Assembly (NCBI GenBank): GCA_024235955.1
Contig: JACKLJ010000003.1
Coordinates: 62,001-126,000, forward strand
Source of the DNA: Burkholderiaceae bacterium
Lineage (GTDB): Bacteria; Pseudomonadota; Gammaproteobacteria; Burkholderiales; Burkholderiaceae_C
Direction: 5' to 3'
DNA: 64,000 nucleotides
Positions within the stretch are counted from its first letter, which is position 1. Each line of letters opens with the position of its first letter. Made by a program: the position numbers and the translations under genes. The notes beneath the pieces were generated by a model. The model was given only the letters and a program-made list of their open reading frames with translations. It ran no database searches and was not told the origin of the DNA. Below are positions 9,454 to 18,750 of this stretch, in pieces.

Positions 9454-10611
9454 ATGCCAGCGCAGCCCACCGAGCCTTCCCCTCTTGCCGCCGAGCCACC
9501 CGGTGCGCCGGGCACCGCCGCAGCCGACGCCCCGCCCGCCTGCGAGGCCGCCCTGCAGGCGCTGATCGACAGGGTGAAACTGGCGGCGTCGCGCGGCCGG
9601 CCGCAGCGCATCCGCGGCGGCGGCGGCAAGGATTTCTACGGCCAGCGCCTGCACGGCGAGCTGCTGGACGTGCGCCCCTACGCCGGCGTGGTGAGCTACG
9701 AGCCGAGCGAGCTGGTGGTCACCGTGCGCGCCGGCACCCGCCTGCGCGAGCTGGAAGCGCTGCTGGCCGACCACGGCCAGTGCATGCCGTTCGAGCCGCC
9801 GCAGTTCTCGGTCGGCAGCACGGTGGGCGGCATGGTGGCGGCCGGCCTGTCGGGGCCGGCGCGCGCCAGTGTCGGCGCGGTGCGCGACTACGTGCTGGGC
9901 GTGCAGATCGTCAACGGTCGGGGCGAGCTGCTCACCTTCGGCGGCCAGGTCATGAAGAACGTGGCCGGCTACGACGTCAGCCGCCTGATGGCCGGCTCCA
10001 TGGGCACGCTGGCGGTGATCGCCGAGGTCAGCCTCAAGGTGCTGCCGGTCGCGCCGGCCGAGGCCACGCTGATGTTCGAGCTGTCGGAAACCAGCGCGCG
10101 CCAGCAGCTCAACCGCTGGGGCGGCCAGCCTTTGCCCATCAACGCCAGCTGCTGGGCCGACGGCCAGCTCGCCGTGCGCCTGCGCGGCGCCCGCGCCGCC
10201 GTGGCCGCGGCCTGCAAGAGCATGGGCGGCCAGCCGCTGGACAATGAACGCGGCCAGCGCCAGTGGACCGCGCTGCGCGACCAGGCGCTGCCGTTCTTCC
10301 GCCTCGCGCAGGGCGAGGCCCTGTGGCGCGTCAGCGTGCCCGACACCGCCACCCCGCTCAACCTGGGCCCGACGCTGGTCGAATGGCACGGCGCGCAGCG
10401 CTGGGTCAAGCTCGCGCCGCAGGACGCCGCCCATGTGCGCGCCGCGGCGGCGCGCGCCGGCGGCCACGCCACGCTGTTCCGCGGCGGCGACGGCCTGGCG
10501 GCCGTGTTCACCCCGCTTTCGGCGCCGCTGGCGCGCATCCACGCGGCGCTGAAGCGCGAGTTCGACCCGGCCGGCATCTTCGGCCCCGGGCGGATGGTCC
10601 CCGAGTTCTGA
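9454..10611 (+). CDS. glcE: Glycolate oxidase FAD-binding subunit GlcE
   Basis: A 385-residue FAD-binding PCMH-type subunit of glycolate dehydrogenase, which oxidises glycolate to glyoxylate at the inner membrane with GlcD and GlcF. The flavin domain shows RIRGGGGKDFYG, YEPSELVVTVRAGT, GGMVAAGLSGP and the GQVMKNVAGYDVSRL segment. The C-terminus DPAGIFGPGRM is typical. About 35 low-complexity Ala/Pro residues precede the conserved part, so the true start could be somewhat internal. glcD is not next to it; amtB and a terminator lie upstream. Confidence 0.92.
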   Translation: MPAQPTEPSPLAAEPPGAPGTAAADAPPACEAALQALIDRVKLAASRGRPQRIRGGGGKDFYGQRLHGELLDVRPYAGVVSYEPSELVVTVRAGTRLRELEALLADHGQCMPFEPPQFSVGSTVGGMVAAGLSGPARASVGAVRDYVLGVQIVNGRGELLTFGGQVMKNVAGYDVSRLMAGSMGTLAVIAEVSLKVLPVAPAEATLMFELSETSARQQLNRWGGQPLPINASCWADGQLAVRLRGARAAVAAACKSMGGQPLDNERGQRQWTALRDQALPFFRLAQGEALWRVSVPDTATPLNLGPTLVEWHGAQRWVKLAPQDAAHVRAAAARAGGHATLFRGGDGLAAVFTPLSAPLARIHAALKREFDPAGIFGPGRMVPEF

Positions 10612-10646
10612 GAGGGCGAGAACGGATCGCCCATGCCCGCCTTCTG

Positions 10647-11903
10647 ATGCAAACCACCCTCGCTCCCGAATTCCAGGACACGCCGCTCGGCCGCGAGGCC
10701 GAGGCGATCCTGCGCAAGTGCGTGCACTGCGGCTTCTGCACCGCCACCTGCCCCACCTACCAGCTGCTCGGCGACGAGCTGGACGGCCCGCGCGGCCGCA
10801 TCTACCTGATCAAGCAGGTGCTCGAAGGCGTGCCGCCCACGCGCGAGACGCAGCTGCACCTCGACCGCTGCCTGACCTGCCGCAACTGCGAAAGCACCTG
10901 CCCCAGCGGCGTGCAGTACGGGCACCTGGTGGACATCGGCCGCCAGGTGGTCGAAGCCAAGGTGGAGCGTCCCGCCGCCGAGCGGCGCACGCGCTGGCTG
11001 CTGCGCGAAGGCCTGTCGTCGCCGCTGTTCGGCCCGGCCATGAAGCTGGGCCAGCAGGTGCGCGGCCTGTTGCCCGCCACGCTGCGCGCCAAGGTGCCGG
11101 CGCCGCGCAACCCCGGTGCCTGGCCGACCGCCAGCCACGCCCTCAAGGTGCTGATGCCGCTGGGCTGCGTGCAGCCGGCCATGAGCCCCGGCATCGACCG
11201 CGCCACCGCCCGCGTGCTGGACGCCGCCGGCCTCCAGGTGGTGCGGCCGCGCAGCGGCGGCGGTTGCTGCGGTGCCATGAAGTACCACCTGAACGATCCC
11301 GACGGCGCGCTGCGCCAGGTGCGCGCCAACATCGACGCCTGGTGGCCGCACATCGAGCCCAGGGGCGGCGGCGAAGGCGTGGCGGCCATCGTCAGCAACG
11401 CCTCCGGCTGCGGCGCCATGTTCAAGGACTACGGCCACCTGCTGAAGGACGACGCCCGCTACGCCGCCAGGGCCGAGCGCGTGAGCAGCCTGGCGCGCGA
11501 CGTGAGCGAGCTGCTGCCCGACCTGGTGCCCGCCCTGCGCGGCCGCCTCAACAAGCCGGCCGGCCCGGTGGCGTACCACCCGCCCTGCACGCTGCAGCAC
11601 GGCCAGAAGCTGCGCGGCGGCGTGGAGGCGCACCTGGCGGAGCTGGGCATCGAGCTGCGCCTGCCGCAGGAAGCCCACCTGTGCTGCGGCTCGGCCGGCG
11701 CCTATTCGGTGCTGAACCCCGGCATCGCGGGCACGCTGCGCGAGCGCAAGCTGGGCCACCTGCAGGAGAAATCGCCGGTCGACGGCACGCGGCCGGCGCG
11801 TATCGTCTCGGCCAACATCGGCTGCATCACGCACCTGCAGGCGGGCACCGAGACACCGGTCACGCACTGGATCGAGCTGGTCGACGAGTTGCTGCAAAAA
11901 TAA
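10647..11903 (+). CDS. glcF: Glycolate oxidase iron-sulfur subunit GlcF
   Basis: A 418-residue subunit with two 4Fe-4S ferredoxin motifs (CVHCGFCTATCP and CLTCRNCESTCPSG) and two CCG-type heterodisulfide-reductase-like domains (GGGCCGAM and HLCCGSAG). It passes electrons from the GlcD/GlcE flavoproteins to the quinone pool. It follows glcE by 35 bp. The ATG at 10647 sits just in front of the conserved N-terminus TPLGREAEAILRKC. The stop codon TAA directly abuts R1 copy 5. Confidence 0.95.
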   Translation: MQTTLAPEFQDTPLGREAEAILRKCVHCGFCTATCPTYQLLGDELDGPRGRIYLIKQVLEGVPPTRETQLHLDRCLTCRNCESTCPSGVQYGHLVDIGRQVVEAKVERPAAERRTRWLLREGLSSPLFGPAMKLGQQVRGLLPATLRAKVPAPRNPGAWPTASHALKVLMPLGCVQPAMSPGIDRATARVLDAAGLQVVRPRSGGGCCGAMKYHLNDPDGALRQVRANIDAWWPHIEPRGGGEGVAAIVSNASGCGAMFKDYGHLLKDDARYAARAERVSSLARDVSELLPDLVPALRGRLNKPAGPVAYHPPCTLQHGQKLRGGVEAHLAELGIELRLPQEAHLCCGSAGAYSVLNPGIAGTLRERKLGHLQEKSPVDGTRPARIVSANIGCITHLQAGTETPVTHWIELVDELLQK

Positions 11904-11952
11904 GAGCTGCCTGCGCCCGCCATGAAAGGGCTGGAGGCGGATTTGATGCAGA
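11901..11952 (+). repeat. R1 repeat copy 5
   Basis: Starts at the TAA stop of glcF (taaGAGCTGCCTGCGCCCGCC), followed by GGGCTGGAGGCG and a GATTTG tail. It fills most of the convergent gap to the glutathione peroxidase gene. Confidence 0.88.
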
Positions 11953-11964
11953 AAATGCGGGGCG

Positions 11965-12465
11965 TCAGGCGGGCTGCGCCAGCGCGGCCTCGATGTCCTG
12001 CGCCAGGCTTTCCGGCTTGTCCTGCGGCGCGTAGCGGCGCACCGGCCGGCCGTCGCGGCCCACCAGGAACTTGGTGAAGTTCCACTTGATGGCCTGGCTG
12101 CCCAGCAGGCCCGGCGCGGCGGCCTTCAGCCACTGGAACAGCGGCTCGGCCTGCGCGCCGTTGACCTCCACCTTGGCCATCATCGGGAAGTCGACGCCGT
12201 AGTTCTGCTGGCAGAAGGCGCCGATCTCGGCGTTGCTGCCGCTGTCCTGGGCGCCGAACTGGTTGCAGGGAAAGCCGATCACCACCAGCCCCTGCGGCCC
12301 GTAGCGCTCATGCAGCTGCTGCAGCCCGGCGAACTGCGGCGTGAAGCCGCAGGCACTGGCGGTGTTGACCACCAGCAGCACCTGCCCGTGGTGCCGGGCC
12401 ATCGGGTAGGGCTGGCCGTCGATGCGGGTGACGCTGAACTGGTCGATGGAGCCGGTTTCGGCCAT
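11965..12465 (-). CDS. Glutathione peroxidase, cysteine type
   Basis: A 166-residue enzyme that reduces hydroperoxides. The catalytic cysteine is in NTASACGFTPQ, where animal enzymes have selenocysteine. Conserved GFPCNQFG and WNFTKFLV supply the glutamine and tryptophan of the catalytic site. The ATG at 12465 has a strong GGAGG upstream. Bacterial members usually work with thioredoxin rather than glutathione; that is family knowledge, not visible here. Single gene, convergent with glcF. Confidence 0.93.
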   Translation of the reverse strand: MAETGSIDQFSVTRIDGQPYPMARHHGQVLLVVNTASACGFTPQFAGLQQLHERYGPQGLVVIGFPCNQFGAQDSGSNAEIGAFCQQNYGVDFPMMAKVEVNGAQAEPLFQWLKAAAPGLLGSQAIKWNFTKFLVGRDGRPVRRYAPQDKPESLAQDIEAALAQPA

Positions 12466-12654
12466 GGCTGGACCTCCGTGCAAAGTTCACACCTCTGCAC
12501 CGCCCGCGCAACGCAGGCAGGCAGGATTCTGACGATCAGCATAGCGCGTGGGGCCAAAGCGTGCAGCCACGGGCCAGGAGCACCCGCCTTGAGGCCAGAA
12601 TGACCGTCAAGGCAGCTCGCGCCGCTTTCTGCCACAGCTTTTTCAGCCAACGAC

Positions 12655-13650
12655 GTGCCCTTCCTCTACGCCCTCATCGGTCTGCCGCCCGCGGAACGGG
12701 CCCTGATCGAATCGGTGTTCCAGCTCGACACCCAGGACGCCGACCTCCTGGTGCAGACGCAGGAGACCGCCCGCGCGCAGCTGCTGATCGTCAACAGCGA
12801 CGACGCGGCCAGCGTGCGCGCCCTGCGTGAACGGCATCGCGCCGCGCTGCTGCTGCTGGTGGGCCGGCGGGTGACCGGCGTCGACGCGCCGGCCATCGGC
12901 CGGCCGCTCACCGTGTCGGCCGTGATGCGGGTGCTGGGGGCCCTGCCCTGGACCGACGAGCTGGCCGCCAGCATGGACGCGTCGGCGCGGCGCTTCGGCA
13001 ACCCGAGCAGCCTGCCCCTGGACAGCATGCCGCCGACCATGTCGCCGGCCGATTCCTCGGCTTTCGCGCCCACCACGCTGTCCGCGCCGCTTCACCCCAC
13101 GCAGGCTCTGGCCGTCACCCGACCGCCCGACAGCCCCCCGCAGCCAGCCAGCCAGGTCACGGTGCCGTCCGGCGCCGGGGCGGACGAGGTCGATGGACCG
13201 ACCGACCAGCTCGAATCCACGCAGCTCATGCCGGGGATGCAGCCGACCGTGGCCGCCGACCTGGACGCGCCCATCGTGGTGGTCGCCCGCATCGGCACGC
13301 GCACGCTGACCCTGCCGCGCGGCTTGCGCCGGCTCGGCTACCGGGTGCAGGTGGTGGACGGTGCCGACGCCGCCCTGGCGCGCATGGCCGAGCGACCCGC
13401 GCAGGTGGTGTTCCTCGACCACGCCTCCCTGCGCGACGAGCTGCTGCCGCTGGCCCGGGTGCTGGCGGCCGGGCGCGAGACGGAAGACGGCGCACCGCAC
13501 GTCGCGGTGGTGTCGCGCGGCGGCTCGCCGCTGGAGCGCTTTCGCGCGCACGCCGCCGGCTGCGTCTGGATGAAGGTGCCGGTCGAGCGCGAACGCCTGC
13601 TGGCTTTTCTCGGCCAGCGCGGGCTCCGCCCGGACGCGGACCCCGGCTAA
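12655..13650 (+). CDS. Unknown two-domain protein, receiver-like C-terminus
   Basis: A 331-residue soluble protein that I do not recognise. Residues 1-115 form one alpha/beta-looking unit (LLIVNSDDAASVRALRERH). Residues 120-205 are a low-complexity Pro/Ser/Ala linker. Residues 207-325 again look like a receiver fold: IVVVARIG, LGYRVQVVDGADAAL, PAQVVFLDHASL, ending in a KVPVERERLLAFL stretch like the lysine strand of CheY-type domains. Clear phospho-acceptor acidic pockets are missing, so it is probably a pseudo-receiver. The start is a GTG without a good ribosome-binding site. It overlaps the end of the convergent eamA gene by 4 bp. Confidence 0.6.
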   Translation: MPFLYALIGLPPAERALIESVFQLDTQDADLLVQTQETARAQLLIVNSDDAASVRALRERHRAALLLLVGRRVTGVDAPAIGRPLTVSAVMRVLGALPWTDELAASMDASARRFGNPSSLPLDSMPPTMSPADSSAFAPTTLSAPLHPTQALAVTRPPDSPPQPASQVTVPSGAGADEVDGPTDQLESTQLMPGMQPTVAADLDAPIVVVARIGTRTLTLPRGLRRLGYRVQVVDGADAALARMAERPAQVVFLDHASLRDELLPLARVLAAGRETEDGAPHVAVVSRGGSPLERFRAHAAGCVWMKVPVERERLLAFLGQRGLRPDADPG

Positions 13651-14522
13651 CGCCGCGCCACGGCCAGCAGCGCCGCCCCTACGATCAGCAGGCCGCCGAG
13701 CAGCGTGGTCGCTTCCAGCCGGGCCGCGCCGAGCGCCACCGCCGCGGCGCTGGCGATCACCACCTCCGACAGCATGATCAGCGCCGTGGTCTGGGCCGGC
13801 AGGCGCGCGGCGCCGTACTGCAGCGCCAGGTTGCTGGCAAGAAAGCCGGCCATCAGCAGCGCCAGCCAGGGCAGCCAGGCCGAAGTGGGTGTGGGCACGG
13901 CACCTGTGAGGCCCAGCGCCGTGGCCCCCAGCGCCACCGCGCTCGCCGTGACGGCGCCACCGCCGAACATGGCCAGTGCCCGCGCGCCGCTCGGGGTATC
14001 GCGCCAGCGCCGCAGCAAGGCGTTGGTGAGGGCGAAACTGGCGCCAGCCGCCAGTGCCAGCCAGTCGGACAGGCTTTCGGGTACCGGCCAGGGCATGCCC
14101 GGCCGCCCCAGCACCAGCGCCACCCCCGCCAGCGCCAGCACCAGCCGCAGCAGCGCCATGCGTGTGGGCGCTTCGCCCAGCAGCCACCAGGCCAGCCCGA
14201 CCGACCACACCGGCATCAGGTAGAACAGCAGCACCACGCGCACCACGTCGCCCACGGTGACGGCCCAGTTGAAACCGACGTTGGTGCAGCCGGCGGCCAG
14301 CGCCAGCCACCACAGCCGGCGGTCGGCCAGCGCCTGCCTGACGTGGCCGCGCTGCGTCCACAGCAACAGCGCCAGCGAAGCGGTGAACACGGCCGCGGTG
14401 GTCCACAGCGGGTGCAGGCCGCGCGCCGCCAGTGCCTTGAAGGGCAGCCACGACAGGCCCCACACCGTGGCATTGAGCAGCAGCGCGAGCACCGCCGGCG
14501 CGGCGGAGGCGTTCTGGCGCAC
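13647..14522 (-). CDS. EamA/RhaT-type drug/metabolite transporter
   Basis: A 291-residue inner-membrane protein with about ten transmembrane segments in two repeated halves, the DMT architecture. Clear markers are NATVWGLSWLPFKAL at the start and GVALVLGRPGMP at the end of the first half. Substrates of this family are metabolites or amino acids; none can be assigned. The start is a GTG five bases after the lplT stop, so the two genes form one transcript. Confidence 0.85.
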   Translation of the reverse strand: MRQNASAAPAVLALLLNATVWGLSWLPFKALAARGLHPLWTTAAVFTASLALLLWTQRGHVRQALADRRLWWLALAAGCTNVGFNWAVTVGDVVRVVLLFYLMPVWSVGLAWWLLGEAPTRMALLRLVLALAGVALVLGRPGMPWPVPESLSDWLALAAGASFALTNALLRRWRDTPSGARALAMFGGGAVTASAVALGATALGLTGAVPTPTSAWLPWLALLMAGFLASNLALQYGAARLPAQTTALIMLSEVVIASAAAVALGAARLEATTLLGGLLIVGAALLAVARR

Positions 14523-14527
14523 CGCGC

Positions 14528-15817
14528 CTACCCGTGCGTGCGGTCGCTGCGCGCCAGGGTCAGCAACTGCTCGACCTCCACCGGGTAGCGGCGCAGGTTG
14601 TGCCGGTGCCAGGCCATGATGGCCAGCATCGACAGCACCACCACGCCGCCGAACAGCAGGATGGCGGTGAAGGCGTGCAGGCCGACACCCATCATCAGGC
14701 TGTACAGCGCGCCCAGCCCCAGGATGCAGGCCTGCTCGTTGAAGTTCTGCACGGCGATGGAGCGGCCGGCGCCCATCAGGTTGTGGCCGCGGTGCTGCAG
14801 CAGCGCGTTCATGGGCACCACGATGTAGCCGCCCAGCGCCCCGAGCGCGACGAGGAAGGGCACCGCCAGCCACAGGTGGTGGATGAGGACCATGGCCGTC
14901 AGCAGCAGGCCCATCAGCACGCCCAGCGGCAGCACGCCGATGGCGCGGTCGAGCCGCACCTTCATCGACGCCCACACCGCGCCGGCGGCGGTGCCCAGCG
15001 CCACCACGCCCACCAGGCTGGCCGCCTGCGTGGTGCCGTAGCCCAGCGCCGCCGCCGCCCAGGCCAGCACGATGAAACGCATGTTGCCCGACACGCCCCA
15101 GAACAGCGTGGTGGTGGCCAGCGAGATCTGGCCCAGCCGGTCGCGCCACAGGCGCGAGTTGCAGCGCCAGAAGTCGGCCAGCAGCGTCATCTTGTTGACC
15201 GGCATCGGCCGCATCTCGACCCCGGTGTGCGGGATGCGCAGGTTGAACGCGGCGGCGATGGCGTACACCAGGATCAGCGTGGCGATGGCGGCTTCGGGCG
15301 GGGTGTCGATGCCGGTGTCGACGCCCGGCAGGTCGAACGACAGCAGCCAGGGCGCCAGCCGCTGGCCGAGCAGCTGGCCGCCCAGCACCACGCCCAGGAT
15401 GATGGAGCCGATGGTCAGCCCCTCGATCCAGCCGTTGGCCTTGACCAGCTGCGACGGCGGCAGCAGCTCGGTCAGGATGCCGTACTTGGCCGGCGAGTAG
15501 GCCGCCGCGCCCAGCCCCACCACGGCGTAGGCCAGAATCGGGTGGCCGCCGAACAGCATCAGCACGCAGCCGACGATCTTGATGGCGTTGCTGATGAACA
15601 TGACCCGGCCCTTGGGGCGCGAATCGGCGAAGGCCCCCACCCAGGGTGCCAGGATCACGTAGAAGAGCGCGAACATCGGCACCAGCGCGGCTCCCTGCCA
15701 GCGCGGCGCGCCGCCGGAACGCAGCAACTCGACGGCGGCGACGAACAGCGCGTTGTCGGCCAGCGAGCTGAAGAACTGCGCGGCCATGATGGTGTAGAAG
15801 CCGCGCTTCATCGACAT
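14528..15817 (-). CDS. lplT: Lysophospholipid transporter LplT
   Basis: A 429-residue major-facilitator protein with twelve predicted membrane segments. LplT flips lysophospholipids inward across the inner membrane for re-acylation. Characteristic stretches are FFSSLADNALFVAAVELL and AYSPAKYGILTELLP, and the late NFNEQACILGLGALYS. ATG at 15817. In E. coli lplT sits beside aas; here no acyltransferase is adjacent, and a DMT transporter gene follows. Confidence 0.93.
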   Translation of the reverse strand: MSMKRGFYTIMAAQFFSSLADNALFVAAVELLRSGGAPRWQGAALVPMFALFYVILAPWVGAFADSRPKGRVMFISNAIKIVGCVLMLFGGHPILAYAVVGLGAAAYSPAKYGILTELLPPSQLVKANGWIEGLTIGSIILGVVLGGQLLGQRLAPWLLSFDLPGVDTGIDTPPEAAIATLILVYAIAAAFNLRIPHTGVEMRPMPVNKMTLLADFWRCNSRLWRDRLGQISLATTTLFWGVSGNMRFIVLAWAAAALGYGTTQAASLVGVVALGTAAGAVWASMKVRLDRAIGVLPLGVLMGLLLTAMVLIHHLWLAVPFLVALGALGGYIVVPMNALLQHRGHNLMGAGRSIAVQNFNEQACILGLGALYSLMMGVGLHAFTAILLFGGVVVLSMLAIMAWHRHNLRRYPVEVEQLLTLARSDRTHG

Positions 15818-15980
15818 TGGCGGCCTGTGGCCGGCGTAGCGTGCAAGAAGAAAGTTCCGCCCTGAACCGAGTAGCGGCGTTATATCACGCGGTCATGGCG
15901 GCAGACATTGGTGGCAACGCGCAGAGCCGGTGCCAGAATCGGCACTTCTGCACGCCCCGCCGGCCACCCACCGCCCGCCC

Positions 15981-17087
15981 ATGCCACGCCCGATCCAGGC
16001 CACCATCCACACCGGCGCGCTGCGCCACAACATCGCGCGGCTGCGCGCCGCCGCCGGCGACGCGCGCGTCTGGGCCATCGTCAAGGCCAACGCCTACGGC
16101 CACGGCATCGAGCGCGCCTTCGAGGGGCTGCGCGGCGCCGACGGCTTCGCCCTGCTTGACCTGGCCGAGGCCGAGCGCGTGCGCCAGCTCGGCTGGCGCG
16201 GGCCGGTGCTGCTGCTGGAGGGCGTGTTCGAGCCACGCGACCTGGAGCTGTGCTCGCGCCTGAACCTGTGGCACGCCGTGCACAGCGACGCGCAGATCGA
16301 CTGGTTGGCCATGCACAAGACCCACCAGCCGCACCATGTGTTCCTGAAGCTCAACTCCGGCATGAACCGCCTTGGCTTCACGCCGGCGCGCTACCGCGCT
16401 GCGTACGCGCGGCTGGCGGCGCTGCCGCAGGTCGAGGAGATCGGCCACATGACGCACTTCGCCGACGCCGACGGCCCGCGCGGCGTCGAGGCGCAGCTGG
16501 CCGCCTTCAGCGCCGCCACCGAAGGCCTGCCGGGCGAACGCAGCGTGGCCAACAGCGCCGCGCTGCTGCGCCACGGGCCGGAAGCCGGCGTGCGCGCCGA
16601 CTGGGTGCGCCCAGGCATCGCCGCCTACGGGTCCTCGCCCGATTTCCCCGAGCACGACGCTGCGCACTGGGGCCTGCAGCCGACCATGACCCTGGCCTCG
16701 CGCCTGCTGGCGGTGCAGGAACTCGCGCCCGGCCAGAGCACCGGCTACGGCTCGCGCTTCACGGCCGAGGCGCCCACGCGCATCGGCATCGTCGCCTGCG
16801 GCTACGCCGACGGCTACCCGCGCGTGGCGCCCACCGGCACGCCGGTGCTGGTGGATGGCCAGCGCACGCGCACCGTGGGACGGGTGAGCATGGACATGCT
16901 GGCGGTCGACCTGGGGCCGGTACCCCAGGCAGGCCCGGGCAGCGCCGTCACCCTGTGGGGTCGCGCCGCACCCGAGCACGGGGGCGCCATCCTGCCCATC
17001 GACGAAGTCGCGCAATCGGCCGGCACACTGGGCTACGAGCTGATGTGCGCGCTGGCGCCACGGGTGCCGGTGGTGGTGCAGGATTGA
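15981..17087 (+). CDS. alr: Alanine racemase
   Basis: A 368-residue fold-type III PLP enzyme that makes D-alanine for peptidoglycan. The PLP lysine lies in [11 protein letters not shown], substrate-side motifs include [13 protein letters not shown], and the catalytic tyrosine is in GYGSRF. The ATG at 15981 gives the usual N-terminus ([15 protein letters not shown]). Its stop overlaps the start of the next gene (TGATG), suggesting translational coupling. Confidence 0.95.
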   Translation: MPRPIQATIHTGALRHNIARLRAAAGDARVWAIVKANAYGHGIERAFEGLRGADGFALLDLAEAERVRQLGWRGPVLLLEGVFEPRDLELCSRLNLWHAVHSDAQIDWLAMHKTHQPHHVFLKLNSGMNRLGFTPARYRAAYARLAALPQVEEIGHMTHFADADGPRGVEAQLAAFSAATEGLPGERSVANSAALLRHGPEAGVRADWVRPGIAAYGSSPDFPEHDAAHWGLQPTMTLASRLLAVQELAPGQSTGYGSRFTAEAPTRIGIVACGYADGYPRVAPTGTPVLVDGQRTRTVGRVSMDMLAVDLGPVPQAGPGSAVTLWGRAAPEHGGAILPIDEVAQSAGTLGYELMCALAPRVPVVVQD

Positions 17088-17689
17088 TGGTCAAATCGGC
17101 CTCCAGGCCAGGATTGACGGGCGCAGGCAGCTCCAGTTTCAGGAGCATCCGTGCCGAGCGGGCGGCGCTCACGCGGCACCTCCGCAGCCGCCACACCCTG
17201 TGGCTGCACGGCTGGCTGATGGGGCTGGTCACGCTGGCTGTCACCTGGGCCGGCTCGGCGCTGCTGCGGCATGCCGGCGTCGAGGCGCTGGCCTTGCGCT
17301 ATGCGCTGGCGCTCGGCGTCGGCTATCTGGCGTACCTTCTGCTGCTGCGCCTCTGGGCGGGGCTGCTGGTGCGCGAGGAAGAGCGCGACATCCCGGACCC
17401 GGGCGACCTGCTCGATCTGCCCTGGCCAGATGGCGGTCACGGCGGCATGGCCAGCGGCGGAGGCGATTTCGGCGGTGGTGGCGCCGACGCACTGTTCGAT
17501 GCCCCGGTACAGGCCCTGACCGAGGGCGCTGGCGACGCCGCCGGCTCGGTGCTGGGCGACGTGGCTTCCGGCGCGCTGGACGCTGCAGGCGCGGCCGACG
17601 AAGGCGCGATCGTCGTGATTCCGGTGCTGGCGGTGTTTGCCGCCGTGCTGGCCGCCGCGCTGGGTGCGGGTGCCTTGCTGCTCCTGTAA
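17087..17689 (+). CDS. Unknown membrane protein, N-terminal part; frame closed by TAA
   Basis: A 200-residue protein of no recognised family. Its first 20 or so residues ([14 protein letters not shown]...) are encoded by R1 copy 6. Two hydrophobic segments follow (WLMGLVTLAVTWAGSALL and ALALGVGYLAYLLLL), then a Gly/Asp-rich loop and a third hydrophobic stretch ending GAGALLLL. The ATG overlaps the alr stop. Directly after the TAA at 17687-17689 the same frame stays open for 77 more codons, which look like the natural continuation. This gene is therefore probably disrupted, or carries a sequencing error. Confidence 0.65.
   Translation: MVKSASRPGLTGAGSSSFRSIRAERAALTRHLRSRHTLWLHGWLMGLVTLAVTWAGSALLRHAGVEALALRYALALGVGYLAYLLLLRLWAGLLVREEERDIPDPGDLLDLPWPDGGHGGMASGGGDFGGGGADALFDAPVQALTEGAGDAAGSVLGDVASGALDAAGAADEGAIVVIPVLAVFAAVLAAALGAGALLLL
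17091..17148 (-). repeat. R1 repeat copy 6, within an N-terminus
   Basis: Inverted copy: CAAATCGGCC, GGCCTCCAGGCC palindrome, GACGGGCGCAGGCAGC core, ending in GCTCCAGTTTCAGGAGC. It lies after the ATG at 17087 and is translated as the beginning of that protein. Right hairpin is the GGCC/GGCC version; left hairpin GCTCC/GGAGC. Confidence 0.88.
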
Positions 17690-17923
17690 TTCGGCTCGGA
17701 AACCCTGCTGGTGGCCGCGGTGGAGCTGGCGTTCGCCTACACCGCCGCGCGCACCGCCGTGCGGATGGAGCGCGAAGGCTGGCTGCTGGCCGCCATCCGC
17801 CTGAGCTGGAAGCCGCTGCTCGGTGCGCTGATCAGCGCCGTGGTGCTGGGTGCCCTCATCGACCACTTCGTGCCGCAGGCCGACACCCTGGCCGAGGCGT
17901 TGCGGGTGCTGCGGCGCCACTGA
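17690..17923 (+). pseudogene. C-terminal remainder of the interrupted membrane protein
   Basis: Reads FGSETLLVAAVELAFAYTAA onward in exactly the frame of the upstream protein, separated only by one TAA. It contains a charged helix (RMEREGWLLAAIRLSWK) and a hydrophobic helix (LLGALISAVVLGALI), and ends ALRVLRRH. It has no good ribosome-binding site of its own; an internal GTG at 17711 could start a 70-residue protein. The best reading is the second half of one gene with a premature stop. Confidence 0.6.
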
Positions 17924-17997
17924 GGCCGGGCGCTGCGACGCCCGAGTCCGGAAGGCGCCGGCCGACGGCCAACGCGGGCCGGTGCGCGCGGTGGCGT

Positions 17998-18750
17998 CTA
18001 CAGATGCGGGTGGTACCCGCCCGACACGGCGAGGACTTCGCCGGTGAGAAAGCGCGCCTCGTCGCTGGCCAGGAAGGCCACCGCATTGGCCACCTCGCGC
18101 GGCTGGCCGGCGCGCTTGTGGAAGCTGCGGCCGGTGAGCTCGTCGCGATCGGCCTGCGACAGCCGGTCGGTCACGCTGGTCTGGATCAGCCCCGGCGCCA
18201 CGCAGTTGACGTTGACCTGCGGCGCCAGCTCCTGCGCCAGGCTGCGCGTGAAGGCCGCCACCGCGGCCTTGGCGGCGGCGTAATCCGCCTGGCCGCCTTC
18301 GCCGCCCAGCACGATGGAGGCGAAGTTCACGATGCGGCCCCAGCCGCGCCGCACCATGCCGGGCGCCAGCGCCTGGATCAGGTGGAAACCGGGTTTGAGG
18401 TTGAGCGCCAGCGTGCTGTCCCACTGCGCCTCGTCCATCTCGACGAAGGGCGTGTACAGCCGCGGCGACCTGATGCCGCCCACCACGTTGACCAGGATGT
18501 CGATGCGGCCGAAGGCCGCTTCGCCGCAGGCCACTACCGCCAGCGCCTCCGCGCGCTGCGTGACGTCGGCGCGCAGTGCAGCCACCGCGGTCTGCCGGGC
18601 CAGCGCCTGCCGCGCCGTTTCGAGGCGCGTGCCGGAGATGTCGGTCAGCACCAGGCTGGCGCCGTCGTCTGCGAGCCGCTGCGCCACGGCCTGGCCCATC
18701 GGGCCGCCGGCGCCGGTGACCAGCGCGACCTTGCCGGTCAACCGGTTCAT
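17998..18750 (-). CDS. Short-chain dehydrogenase/reductase in the CHC cluster
   Basis: A 250-residue NAD(P)-dependent SDR. Cofactor motif VTGAGGPMGQA, catalytic serine in NFASIVLGG and YxxxK in DYAAAKAA; the C-terminal half contains CVAPGLIQT. Its start overlaps the aliA stop by four bases (ATGA), so it is cotranscribed with aliA and aliB. It is distinct from badH in the same cluster. It may reduce or oxidise a ring hydroxyl of a substituted alicyclic acid; that role is inference. Confidence 0.82.
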   Translation of the reverse strand: MNRLTGKVALVTGAGGPMGQAVAQRLADDGASLVLTDISGTRLETARQALARQTAVAALRADVTQRAEALAVVACGEAAFGRIDILVNVVGGIRSPRLYTPFVEMDEAQWDSTLALNLKPGFHLIQALAPGMVRRGWGRIVNFASIVLGGEGGQADYAAAKAAVAAFTRSLAQELAPQVNVNCVAPGLIQTSVTDRLSQADRDELTGRSFHKRAGQPREVANAVAFLASDEARFLTGEVLAVSGGYHPHL

